A stretch of DNA of 64,000 nucleotides from Climacteris rufus (Eukaryota > Chordata > Aves > Passeriformes > Climacteridae). The stretch is from positions 254,944-318,943 of the forward strand of contig VZRZ01004223.1 in NCBI GenBank assembly GCA_013398175.1, read 5' to 3'. Positions 25,801 to 38,200 of this stretch are shown in pieces. The notes under the pieces are model-generated. The model ran no database searches, was not told the origin of the DNA, and saw only the letters and a program-made list of their open reading frames with translations. Position numbers and translations under genes: made by a program. Position 1 is the stretch's first letter. Every line of letters starts with the position of its first letter.

Positions 25801-26863
25801 AAAAAAAAAGAAGGAATGAAAGACATCCCCCACACCACCAAACAATTCTCAGTGTATAAATACAGAGTGTCTTTTACCATTTACTTTTTCAACTCAGTCT
25901 TGCAATCTCCACATTCAATGCTCTCATGTCAAATGAGATTAATTTTTCATGCTGGCAACTAACAAGCATGGAAGATCAAATCCTTATATAAAATCAATAA
26001 CTTTGCTCAAGTTAGACCAAAATGAATTGATTTTGCTTACTGCTTGTGGTCCCAAACTCTTCTAGCTCTCAGAGGGGGATTTGTTTAAATAAGGCTTGTT
26101 GTGTGTCCTCTCCTTTGCCTTTTCGCCATTCAAATTATTCTCTGCTCTGAAATTCTAAGTTATTAAGCCACTCATTTCTTCTGACTTTCTACACTGGATG
26201 AAAGAATGTTATATTTAAAAAGCCAAAATGCCTCTCGTTAATCATCAATAGAATGAAAAAATGGCTTCCAACTAGTCATAACTGTGAGCAATGAGCGGGA
26301 TAGAAATAATTTTTTTAAAATGGCATTGTGGCTTTTAAATAGAAACACTTGTTTAGTCAACAAGTACTCTGGGTTTTATCAGAATGACAGTTTCTTTAAG
26401 CATTCTTACATTTGGGAAATTATTTGTTTGCTTTGTTCTATTTCTTGCAAGCTGATCAAGGGGTATAAGTTGTCCACAGTTTTGTTTCCTAAGTGCAGTT
26501 TTAGAGGACCATATAAAATATTTGGGTGGCCCTATTTGTCCTCTAGTTGTACTGACAGAAATCCAAAGAGATTGCCAATGAGGACTTATGGTAGATTTAC
26601 AGCAGTACAAAGAGCAGAACTGAGAGAATGATGGTGCATCTGTATTTGTACATCTAGGGAAATGCATTTATCAAATGGTGTACAGTATGAACCAGAATAT
26701 TCACATACTGATAGTGAACTAACAGATATGGAGATACTTTTAAGTCTTTTACTGTTTTAAGGCTTTTTGCTGTTTATCACAGCTCAGCTCTGTTGCTTAT
26801 CTTTGAATATTACAAAAATGGATAATTTTGAAGCATCTATCCCATTTTCAAAATATCAGTTCA

Positions 26864-26868
26864 AAATG
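26864..26868. repeat. Target-site duplication, left copy (AAATG)
   Basis: Five bases directly before the LTR start, identical to 27246-27250 directly after its end. A 5-bp duplication is usual for this class of avian retroviral insertion. Confidence 0.8.
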
Positions 26869-27245
26869 TGTCATGATTTAATGCAGCCAACAACCAAGTC
26901 CCACACAGCTGCTCGTTTCACTCACTTCTCTAACAGTGGGATAGGGGGCAGAATCAGAAGAGTAAAAGGAAGAGAACCAGGAGGTAAAGCACGTAAAGCA
27001 AAAACTGCACATTCAAACAAATCAAAACAGGGAATTCATTCACCACTTTGCGTGGGCAGGCAGATGTTCAGCCATCCCCAGGAAAGCAGCACTTCATCAC
27101 TTGTAGCAGTGACTTGGGCATCATCACTTTGGAGGTCCCCCCTTCTTCACTTTTCCTTTTTCAGCTTTATATGCGGAGCATGACACCCTATGGTACCCTA
27201 GCTGCTGTGAAGAAAATTGGCTCCACTACAGACAAAGTGAACACA
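26869..27245 (-). mobile_element. Solo LTR, avian ERVL-type family, U3-deleted
   Basis: On the plus strand it begins TGTCATGATTTAATGCAGCC and ends ACACA, the two ends expected of this avian LTR read backwards. Between them lie the family's landmarks: a CAGTGGGATAGGGGGCAGAAT block, GGGAATTCATTCACCACTT, CAGATGTTCAGCCATCCCCA, a TATAAA box on the minus strand (TTTATA at 27166-27171), and AGCATGACACCCTATGGTACC. The TATA-to-end distance is only about 80 bases, against about 270 in the copy at 31650-32240, so roughly 190 bases of U3 are missing after GGTACC. The 5-bp duplication AAATG flanks it exactly (26864-26868 and 27246-27250). No retroviral genes adjoin it. Confidence 0.85.
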
Positions 27246-27250
27246 AAATG
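27246..27250. repeat. Target-site duplication, right copy (AAATG)
   Basis: Pairs exactly with 26864-26868 and fixes the insertion boundaries of the LTR between them. Confidence 0.8.
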
Positions 27251-27329
27251 AAATTTCATTAAGCATATATGTTGGGGTAAGATAAAAATGAAGACAGACA
27301 TATATTTTGGTATTCTTGATTGATTAAAT

Positions 27330-27380
27330 ACAGAATCATAGAATCACAGAATAAACCAGGTTGGAAGAGACCTTTGAGAT
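27330..27380 (-). mobile_element. CR1 LINE, very short 3' end
   Basis: ACAGAATCATAGAATCACAG followed by AACCAGGTTGGAAGAGACCT and TTTGAGAT is the avian CR1 terminus read backwards. Only about 50 bases remain, an extreme case of 5' truncation. It lies 80 bases beyond the solo LTR. Confidence 0.85.
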
Positions 27381-29308
27381 ACATACTTGTGAAGGTGAAA
27401 CAATCTGATAAATTATTAAAATGACCATACTATATGGAATTGATGTGGGATGCTGAAAGCACTTTCTGGAATCCAGCCTTAAAAAAATTGAATAGCAGGA
27501 AGTGGCATGTTTTTTCAGGATCTTATAAGGGATTTGTTTTGCAATAGCACACAATGTTTTTTCCCTTGAAGTTCTTTTGCCCATGTTCTCTAATACTTGG
27601 TAGGACATCTACTTAAACTGACAGGATTTCCAGACAAAGCTGTACTTTAAGGGCAATTGCTATTACTGTGTATCTGTGAAACCAGAAAACTTAGATAGTC
27701 TCATGTTAAGGCTAATATTAAGATTGAAACAGTTTGGGTACTTTCTTTTGGAATTCAGAATGAGAATTATATTCTCAATTTTGCTTGGTTTCTATTTTCT
27801 CATCTAGACTTTCTGGCCATAGGATAGGAATTGCAGGTCATAAAAATACCATCTGCAGAAACAAAGACACAGTCTACATAATTTCTGAGAAGGTGGTACA
27901 GCTGCCAGTACTTTCACCATGTAATGTGTTGCAATTAAGGATATGTGGTTGAAAATGCTATATAGCCTTCTGGCGTTCTTTCCACAGAAAGAATGAGACA
28001 GAGATTTCACATGCAATTACAGAAAGTTTTTCACTTAAACTTGTTTTGAAGACTTCTGTTTCTGGAGCTGAAAGATATCAAAATTATATTCATTATATGT
28101 TCCTGACACTGATTTTGTGAAACCCTCTTCTTAAAACTTTAAGCAAAAGCATAGCAACAGAATTAAATCAGACAAGAAGGTAATATTGATACTAGGGAAA
28201 GATATATATGCAGTGACACTCAGGATGATATTGTTACCAGAAATTGTGCTCTCATTTGTAACAGCAGCTTCACATAGTTATCAACCTAATAATCGTGTTA
28301 AGGACTGTATCGGCAGAGCACTTTGACACTCAAAGCTTTGTCCTTGTGGGATGTATGGCTCCATAGAAAGGAAATGTAAGACAGTTTTTTGGCACAACAG
28401 AAGGACTCAGTGTGAAACTGAACCTTTCATCTCCAAATCACTTCATAAACAAAACCAGACACTGTAAATATCACTACCCCCATTTCAATAGATGAGGAGA
28501 ATATAATTTACTTTCACACTGTCATGAGTCATTCTGAGCAATTTCAGGACTGCTCAGTTTCAATTTCTTTGCTCTTGACAAAAATAACATAGTGATGAAC
28601 AGACTACTCAGATTACAGCCTCTCAACCATAATTATTTCAAGCTACAGTCTATTTACATTGGACAATGTATGTGTATACAAAAAAACAGTTAAAGGCAGG
28701 ACAGAACATATATTATGTGATATTCATGCACATGTAAAACTGAGGGAGAATGAATTAGATATGTAAATAATTTATCTTTTGTTGGAAGCTTAAAATTTAA
28801 TATTCACAATGTTACTTATTCAATCTGTATAGTTAGTGCTATGTTTGTACAAACTGGTGATTTAAATGTCATATATATTTATTTAATTATAATAAAAAAA
28901 ATGATGTGAGGCATATAGGATTTTAAATCTAGGGCCAATAATATGATAACTACCATAATAAAAATGCACAGATGATATTACAGTAGAAAAACTGACCCAT
29001 ACAAAAGAGGTTAATAGTTTGTTTATTATTTATTAACACACATATTCAGGTTCTTTAACCTCATTATCTTTCCAGAACATGGTCAATGTGTGTTGCACTT
29101 CAATACAGTTCTTATATTATAAAGCTGGAAAACAAAACTGAGCAACATATTTATGCAGTAATTCTGTATTGTAATTTTTTCAAGTTTCCTGATAATGATT
29201 TGTGCTTGCACAACTTTTTGAATAGTGAATATTAGTAAATCTAGTATTAGATGACTCATTGAGCTAGCCAAATCTAACAGCTCAATTAAAAACAGATATA
29301 ACATTTGT

Positions 29309-29378
29309 TGCTGTTTTGGTTTTGGGTTTATTTGTTTGTTTGTGGGTGTTTGTTGTTGTTGTTGTTTTTTTTTTTTTT
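29309..29378. repeat. GTTT/GTT/poly-T low-complexity tract
   Basis: Successive TTTG, GTT and then T-only runs. No SINE or LINE body could be recognised next to it, so it is listed as simple sequence. Confidence 0.9.
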
Positions 29379-30508
29379 CATATCAGTGGAAATTAGAGTA
29401 ACACAAAGTTGCTCTTGAAAAACCTATTGACTGTACTTGCTTTATTCCAGGCCACTTCTATGCCATTATTCATTGGGTCATTTCCAAAAGCTAAGTTGGG
29501 TTGAAATTGGGATTATTCTCCTTTGTCTGGATTTATTAAAATCAAACTCCTTTTATTTTTTTAAGAATTTTGGCCTATTTCAGAAGAATGTTTACTGCAA
29601 TAAGAAGATGACGTGTATTTTGAGTGGAAAGACAAATGGACGAAAAAGCCTGTCATACCTGTTAAGCATAGTTAAGTATTTTTCTAGGTAAGTAGAGTGC
29701 TTCATAAGCAAGAGAGGCTGAGGGTGATTTCATTCAACACAGTTAGAATTCATGACAGGTTCACTTTCAAACACCAGATCTCTGTTGGCAGTTCTGGCTT
29801 CACTCTGGGTCTCAATTTCCTTTGTACAAAGGCACAATTTCTATCATGGCTTGATGAGGAAAGACGTTTTAACAACACGACTGCTTGACATGGCTACAAA
29901 TGATGGGATTTTTATTCTTTGAAAGGGTTTTTCTTACATCTAGATCAGAAAAAAGTGTGTAAGGAGACTACATGGTAGCATGGTGAGGTCTAAAGGTTTT
30001 AGCAATATTAGTGTTTGAATCCCACATGAGTAATAAGACTAAAAGTCAATCACTCAGGTCACACTGAGTTAAAATACACCAGACAAAGAAATGAGAGCTT
30101 CAAAGATTTTTGGGAGTTCTAAGAAGACTTGTGGTTGCCACTTTTACATTCAAGGCATACAAACTCATAATTCAAAAAGAAACTGCAAAAAGAAAATAAA
30201 AAGGAAAATGAGTAGAAGCAGTACTTATACTCTTAGACATATAATAACCTTGCATGTTTCCTCAATAACAATTTAACCAAATGTCTTGCATGTGTATGTC
30301 AAGAGAGCAAGAGTAAGCAAATGAAATGTGATTTACTGTAAATAATGAAAAATTCTCTGAATATTTAGATCTAAATGTTACAATAAGTTTGGATTTTTTT
30401 CTGCCAGTATAATACAGTTGCTTTCAAGTAAAAGGCTTTAAAGGTAAAGATATATGATAGAATTCAACTGAAATCTTGAACCATATCACAAATATATGCT
30501 ATATAAAT

Positions 30509-30560
30509 GCTGTATATAAAATACTCCATTAATATTATATATAAAATATTCCATTAATAC
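30509..30560. repeat. Two-copy AT-rich duplication, about 27 bp
   Basis: The block TATATAAAATAYTCCATTAATAYT occurs twice in tandem with only small differences. Confidence 0.8.
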
Positions 30561-31649
30561 TGCAGCAGAGGTCTTGCAAGACAGGTTTTCATCTAGAGAC
30601 AGACGAAATAGAGATTTCACTAGAACCATGATTAATGTATAGCAAGGTGCAAGAAAGTCTGCAGTAGCCCTTCAGTCTTTCAGTCTGGACATATCATGGT
30701 GAAGTAGAAATACCTGATAACAATTAAGGATTTACACGTTAGTCTACAATAGAACACAGAAGCTGTCATAGCTGACAAGATCATGTGGCAATCTCTCTAC
30801 CTGTTCCATTGGCCTAAGTCAATGGGGTCCAGAGCTGCAAGGTCCATGCAGACACTGAAAAAATCTGTGCCTTATTTTGAAAATTATCCTGACTCCTGAG
30901 ATACCTGTTGGAAAACCACTGCAGGATGGCCCCTAGCTAAGTACTATGGATAAATTCAGGTGTGGATATCAGCCTGGTAATGTAGAAACAGCCATTGTAC
31001 TCAGAATAAATTCTGAATAGATTTTGATGTTATTTTTGTGGAGAAAATTATCTGCAGTGCAAGTTCTGCATTTGCATGTCTAAGGCTCATATGATAGCTA
31101 TAGCCCTAAGCTTGAGCTCCAAGTAGGATTTTAAAATATCAGTAAGAGCCTGCAGCCTGACATCCTGGCTAACAGTGTCAGACTATAAATATTTATACCT
31201 ATACTTTTGCAGAGATGTTTTTATACTTTTGCAGGCACTTGTTTCACCTGTACTTTAAGCCAACAATGTACTCTCCAGCTTTAAACTGAAAGCATCATGC
31301 TTGGAGTAAAAGAGTAAGCCTTGCTCAGAGCAAAGTGCTGCCTAATGAAGCTATGGGAATTCTGGATAAGACCTTGCTTGCATTCAGACAGCTCTGAGTA
31401 CAAGCAGAACAAACTCAGGGCTGTCTGAATGGACAAACTCAGGGATCTGGCAGATCCTGAAATGAAGTAAATTAAAAGCTCTTCACTGAAAACTTAAATA
31501 ATGTCTAAATCTGCAGTTTTGAGAGCAAGGGTAAGACTAAAATGTATTTGAACAACCGTAGCCTTAAGCTAGTATTTTCATTTACCTATAGAGTGCTTGT
31601 ATGTAGGCCCAGTACTGCATCCTAGAGTGTGAACACAGCATAGGTTGAA

Positions 31650-32240
31650 TGTTGTGGGTTGTTCTCAGCTGGCAACTCAGCCCCATGCAGCTGGTCTCTC
31701 GCTCCCCCGGGTGGAATGGGGGAGAGAATTAGAAGGGTTAAAGTGAGAAAACCCATGAGTTGAGATAAAGACAGTTTAATGGGTAAAGCAAAGCCATGCA
31801 CAAAAGCAAAGCAAAACAAGGAATTAATTCACCATTTCCCACTGACAGTCAGGTGTTCAGCCATCCTCAGGGAAACAGGGCTCCATCACACATAACAGTG
31901 ACTTGGAAAGACAAACACCATCGTTCCCAATATCCCCTATCCCCTCCTTTTCCCACAAATTTATAAAGTGAGCAAGACACCATATGGTACTGGGTATCCC
32001 TGTGATCATTTTGGGCAGCTGCCCTGTCTGTGTCCACTCCCAACTTGTTGTGCACCCCCAGCCTCCTTACTGGTGGAGTGGGGTGAGAAGCAGAAAATGC
32101 CTTGACTCTGTGCAAGCACTTCTCGGCAATAATGAAAGCATCTCTGTTTTATCAGCACTGTTTCCAGCAAAAATCCAAAACATAGGCCCATACTTGCTGA
32201 TATGGGAAAAATTAACTCCGTTCCTGACAAAACCAGCACA
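31650..32240 (-). mobile_element. Near-complete solo LTR, avian ERVL-type family
   Basis: The 591-base element starts TGTTGTGGGTTGTTCTCAGC and ends AAACCAGCACA on the plus strand, the reverse of the family's TGTGCTGGTTTT start and CACAACA end. On the minus strand U3 is complete. A TATAAA box lies at 31969-31977, an ATTAAA-type polyadenylation signal at 31775-31780, and the shared GGTGTTCAGCCATCCTCAGG block at about 31851-31870. It has clear point decay. No perfect target duplication was found (TTGAA before, GTGGT after). No gag, pol or env remains adjoin it. It belongs to the same family and orientation as the LTR at 26869-27245. Confidence 0.88.
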
Positions 32241-35200
32241 GTGGTGAACAGACTTTGTTTTAACAACATAATTTTTCAAGTATTTTTAATTTTTTTAGAC
32301 ATATCTTTTTTATTTTTTTTTTAATTGTGGAAGGTCTTTTGGGGTAGAAATACAGTATCAATATATGTCTGTGTGCATGTTCAATGCATATTTTTGTTCT
32401 TATTCTTAGATGCTCCAGGAGGAAAATAGTGATTGCATTAGAATGATTGAAAGGAAGTTAAACACTGGAGGCAGAAGGCAGAATGTTTTTAAGAGTGTGA
32501 GGTGAAGGTAAAGCTAACCTCCTGATCTAAATTCTGATAGTCCATAGTTTGTCTTTCAGTGTTCAAACTTGCATCATTCCTCAAATATTCTCTTACTGCA
32601 GGCAGAAGTCATGTGGGAAGAAATCCTGAAATCCTTATGCTTTAGCCAAGAAAACTGTGAGAGAAATCAATTATTCCTGAGTGGATTCAGACCAGCAAAC
32701 CATGCTATCTGTTGCTTTCCCCAAATTCCATAGGATGTTAGCATGCTGAATGCAGATTTCAGGCATGATTAGGTCCTGCTGTGCAGAGAAGTGAAGCAGA
32801 GGGTATTCAACACTCTGATGCCCAAGGCCTCGTCTCTTAATGCCTTCCTCCCCTCCACACCACACTAGCGCATGGCAGGGGAAGGCAGAGTCTCTGTGAC
32901 AATGGTGCCAATTTGGTTGTTTTCTTCTAAAGCTAGGCAGCTCCCAAGGGTTGAATCCTCATTCCCTGAGTCTGAAGCTTGAGGCTGAGGTGCTTCTGGG
33001 GCAGTACAGCTACATGTTGCTGGCTGGCTATCTAGGGCTTACAATAAATTGACAGTCTCACCCTTAAAAATCGTGGATTTTCTCAAGGTGAGAAAAGTAC
33101 TGCTGGAGAGAAGAGGGACACATTTCAAAGTCCTGTAAATAGCTTAGCTCTGTTAAACTCAGTAGAACTTGACTGCAAACATCAGTTCAGAATTTTGATA
33201 TTTTGGCAGAAATGAGCCTTGAAGTTCAGCCATAGTAAGTTCGTTGTTACTGTTATTTTCTCTCCAGGTTTCACAGCAGGGAGAAATGCAATGACTGTGA
33301 AATCTTGTTAGCTATCTGAAGACCATCTGTATTCTCTTAATGAATGCTGCACTCCTCTTGGAACCATGAAATATGCAATATTGTATGTTGACTCTAAAAC
33401 AAATTGTGCAGAATTTAAACTTTGCATGTACACTGAACCTTCCTTTATTTAACAGATTCTCCTGTGAAATCTACCAACGTGATATTAATAATTTAGCAGC
33501 TGCTGCTAGAAGAAGCTCTTAGAAGGTTTGACTTAATGCCTTGCACTGAAGTAATTACTAGGCTATAGGCACTTGATTCTACGTAGTAAGGAATTCTGAA
33601 TTTTGGCTCATTACTTTTAATGATGACTATGTCCTTTAGTGTAAAATTTTCATCGGTTGTAAGCAGCCTATCTATACTACAGCTATAAAACAAAAGCATG
33701 GGGGAGGAAGAATTATACATGCAGCCTACCAGAAATCCTTTGAAATCCTTTGAGGAAACCTTCAAATAGTACCAAATGTTAATACAGAATAGCAGTAAAA
33801 TATTCAGCTGAGTTTCACAAAACAAGATGGGTATTTCATAAGTGTCCCAGAAGACCTATGAAATGTCAAAGCTTATAAGCCATTAAGTATTAGGCTGCTT
33901 TGATTCTGGATTCAGAACTGGTGTGCTTTAATTTTTGCATTATCATTAACACAATTACGCAATATGTTGAGGTTTCACAGAACCTTTTAAAAACCAAAAT
34001 GGCATGAAATGTGCCTGGGAGATCATAGACAGGGAGTGCCAGAGAATCTCCTCTGCTCTTCACCAAAGTAGTTCACACTTCATTATAAGAATGTTGTGGG
34101 ATCTGAGACAGCTTCACAGTCCTCAGAGCAGATGCATAGATGCAAGCCACGACCTCACACCATATTGGCAAATGAGACAGGCATGAACCACTTTTATACA
34201 GCTGCCTGACCTTGGTTTCCATCAAAAGAAAGTTTGTACTACTGAGGTGAAATCCCATGGTGCATTTTCCTACATTCTTCAGTTTGAACAGTGAAGGATC
34301 AGGGCTAAGAAAGGTGCCACAAACATTACTGCACTGTGAGTGAGATGGCCAGGGAAACAACTTTTTAATAAGTCCAATTAAATTCTTTGCTGTACGTGCC
34401 TAACACTTGCTTGACTTAGTCTGCTCATTACTTGAAGAAATAGGATAGAGAAATTTGACTTTATAATCTATAATTTGCAGGATTTATAAGAAACCACCAG
34501 CTATAAATCATGCATGGCAAAGAAAAACTTATATAAAATAAGTATTCTAATAAAAACTGTCAGGGACCATTAACTTTAGGCTTTGTTACTGCTCTGTGAA
34601 CATTGCAATTAGGCATCTGCTTAACTTTGAAACATTAAATAGTCAAAAATTAAATGAACTAACTGCTTGCATATTCAACGGTGAGCGTAAAATATTTGCA
34701 AGACCACCACATGGCAGAAAATGCAGACAGCTCCTTTTGAATATTGCTTTTCTTTATATAATTAAATGAAACATTTCCTATTCATTTGTATTCCTGCACA
34801 TGGTACCATGTCTTAGAGGAAATGCCACATCTGCATCTGCGTAAGTGGAAGGTATGGAGATTAGGGCATCCTACAATACCTCTGTGTAACAGGACATTTA
34901 ATTCTTGAAGAGACCTTACCATCTGAGCTTGGAGCTGAGGTCCAGCTGAAGAAGCTCCACAGTGATGTTCCTGTATGAAAGCATCACAGAGAATGAAAGA
35001 GATAATGAGCAACGGGTTCCCTGCTTAACTGTTTGACACTGATGGTCAAGAAAACAGTAAACAAAACTGTGGCAAGAAATAAGTAATGTGTGTTTACCCA
35101 CACCTGTCTTTGTTTTCATAGTCCCTTGTCTTTGTGCAACCAACAGATATTTCCTAGTCACTGTGTTGAGAAGTTTATTGTAATGACAAAAAGGAATTGG

Positions 35201-38200
35201 ATGTATATAAGGGTTTTTGGACTGAGATGGGTTTTGGAGAACTCTTAAATTTTGTACTTTTCAAGAGACACCTGTACTGGTGCTTGCACAATATAGAATC
35301 TGTTAAATATTGATTTGTGTGATATATGCATTCCACAAAGAAAGATGAAACATTTTGGAAATGTACATGAAGAATCTGGATATGTTCAAATGAATGACTG
35401 TTTCTTTAATTACAACTGCTGAACTGTCTGTTTAGCCTGAATATCTAATTGGTTCAGTAGCCAAACTAAAAAATTTAAAGTTCTGAAAGAAAAAAAAAGG
35501 AGGAAAGAAAGTGCATGTGGATTTAACTGAAATAAGTGTATTTCAATACTTCTCACTAAAAAAACCACAGCAGAAACAAAACCAAAAACAATGCAAAGTT
35601 TGCGTTTGAAGCCAAATGAAATATTGGATTTCTAGCTAGGTCATATTTAGCAAAACCAGATCAGTCTGGTAAGAATTAGGTACCAGGTACTAGCTCTTCT
35701 CTATGTGGAGTCATTCTTTTTATTGAATAGAGTGATTTTCTGCTGTCCAGGTTTCCATGCTTCATCTCTTCACTATGATGAAAAGGGATGGGAGTGTGTG
35801 CGTGTGGGGAAGAATCTCCTATTTGAATGGGCAACTATTTTGCTACCTAGCACTTTCTCCTCCTTTTCCTTCTCCTTCCCACCATTTAGGCTTGAAATTC
35901 TTCTTCCCAGAAGTCTCTCACAGAGCAAAGGAGTGTGTGAAAATCAGCCAGAAAACCCTGCCAGGACAAAGACAGGACAAAGCATACACCACTTCAGAAA
36001 AGAACACAATGACATTTTTGAGGACCAAGGAATAAGCTTTTGCCAGGGAATGTAGATATTACTTAATGGGAGGTGTGGGCAAGAGGAAGCTGCGAATGAC
36101 TTGTTTTTTGGCTAGCAGAAAGGTTATGTGAGAATGTGCACTTTAGGGACAGGATCCTGCCTCACCTCAGCACCCATTGTGTCCAGGGACAATGACTGGC
36201 AGCATGCCTGGACTGCAGACCTGGAAGCTTGGAGGTGAAATCTCACCCTGGCTCAAATTCAGAGCAGGGCCTGAATTCAGCCCAATGCCTCTCCCACTGC
36301 TGATCGTGCAATCCACAGTGGCTGCAGAAGAGGAGGTGCCTCAGCACAGCTTTGGCAGGTTGATTTGTCTCCGTGGTGATTTCACCTGAAAAGAAAACTG
36401 CTGCATTACACAGAAATGTGTTTCTGCTGTTGGGTAGCCCCTGGATTTTCTGATACACAACTGTCCAGTTAGCTGTGCTCGTGTTTGCAGAATTGGGAGC
36501 TATTTCAGTCTGTGTCTCTCTGGAGTTTCATGCCAGTCCTTAAAAGGAGCACTTGCAAAGAAAACCTGAATGTTTTGTGAAACTTAACTTTCATCACAAA
36601 CTCCAACATACAAGGATTAATCTCTTAAGTGAAATCCTGTGTAGACAGATGTGTTTAGAATTATCCACCAGGTTTGTAACACTGTACTATTTTTATAAGC
36701 TAGGGAACTGTGTCGTGGGATGTTGTTTAGACCATACTTTCACTTCTTGTAATATATGCATTGTTAACCCAATAATATCAGGTGCTTGAGGGTGGATAGG
36801 ATTAGTTACAGGCTCTGTTTTTGCAGGCAGGAAGTAGCTACTTAGGTTGCATATGTGCGGGTACTGAAAGTAGAATGAAAATTGGCAAGCTGGTAATGAC
36901 CGTAGTTCAGACTGAACCAGAAAATAGTATCAAATGAGGCCTTGTTGAGTTTGCTGTTTGAATGAGCCTTTTCTTTTCACTGTTTGGACCTTGCTATGAG
37001 CTTTAGGGGTGTTGGTGCAGACCTGATGGTCTGTGCAAGACAATACAAGGGGTAGCTGTGGAGTGGGATTTTGTATCTCATAGTAATTCCATATTTTTTC
37101 TGTAGAGTTCAGAAATCCTGAGCATTCAGTGAAGCTAATTGCAACCTGCACCTTTCCCAAAACCCACAGGCACACATGTAGCAGACTAAGGGAGAGATGT
37201 GTTTCCACATGCTGGCAACCATTTAATCTCGTGACGTTATATGTCTATATCTCATCTCAAAGTCATTCAAAGCTCAAGGCACTCAGGCTTCTCCAAGACT
37301 GAATTAATAGAGATCATAATGTCTTCCAGAAAGGGAAAAGAAACTCCATATTAGCCTAAATGCTGCTTGTTTCTAGAGTTAGTAACTCTTTCGAAAGAAC
37401 ACTGGTACTGTTTTTCAGTAATATCTAATTTATGGTAACTAATATCTCTTGCTCTCCTAACAATCCATGAGTAAATACTCCTACTAACAATATGGAATTT
37501 TGAAGTGAAGTGGGACCATGAAAAGACTTTCTACATTAAACTGAAAGCTAGGAATTAAATCAGGCCCATTCAAAACTATTGATGTCATACTCAAAGCTAC
37601 CCATGCAGTTCAGATGTTTCAGTTATTAAATCAGCTGTAATGTTTCTGCCCACAGAACATCAGGTGAAATTCTAACATACAGATTATTATTTTTTCCTCT
37701 CAATTCACAGCACTACAAAGCCAGTCTGTTTTTAGAACTCTGATGTTTTATTCATAAATGCACTTTAAAACAACAATGAATTTTAAATGCTGCTAAAGCA
37801 AAATTCATTCAAGTTAGAAGCAGCTATAACTACTTTCTTTCAACCAAAAGAAGTAAATAGGGATTAGAGTATTACTTATTTTGACGCATATAGAATTATC
37901 TCTCCCCACCTACAGGCTTTCCCTACTGATTACCTTTATTTTAAGTTGAAGAAAAACAAGAAGAAAAAATAAAAGTCAAGTGTCCATCAGACAGCTTAGC
38001 TAGACTTCAGAGCACAGAGAATGAAATAGAAATCATCTCTGCAAGAAAAGAGCTTCATATTTAACTGTGAAGTACACAATAATCAGCTGCTCTGTGTTTA
38101 TTGCCTCATATGCCATGCGAAGAATATTGCCACTCAAACTTTTTAAATAGCTCTTCAGAATGGGATTGTTCTGTATGGCTTGCAGCTGTTTGCAGTTTTA

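Larger units (their letters stand above)
21201..26868. other. Unannotated non-coding stretch
   Basis: No gene recognised. It contains the hexamer array at 22811-22848 and an AT-rich, non-repetitive block at about 22040-22520 with several TAAT/ATTA cores. Open frames reach 115 codons (26284-26631 plus) without any domain I can recognise. Confidence 0.5.
27381..31649. other. Unannotated AT-rich non-coding stretch
   Basis: No gene or retroviral internal sequence found between the two LTRs. It holds a GTT/GTTT/poly-T low-complexity run at 29309-29378 and a two-copy duplication at 30509-30560. Open frames are under 95 codons. Confidence 0.6.

Noticed and set aside
26284..26631. 115-codon plus-strand open frame
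   Set aside because: No domain or family resemblance, AT-driven composition, and no promoter, splice or polyadenylation context.
26767..27183. 138-codon plus-strand open frame
   Set aside because: It mostly runs antisense through the solo LTR at 26869-27245 and is not a gene.
31867..32279. Several overlapping open frames of 70 to 87 codons
   Set aside because: All fall within or across the edge of the LTR at 31650-32240 on one strand or the other.
33493..33825. 110-codon minus-strand open frame
   Set aside because: No recognisable motif; length is within chance expectation for the window.
35705..36055. 116-codon plus-strand open frame
   Set aside because: Low-complexity Ser/Phe-rich middle, no family resemblance, no supporting signals.
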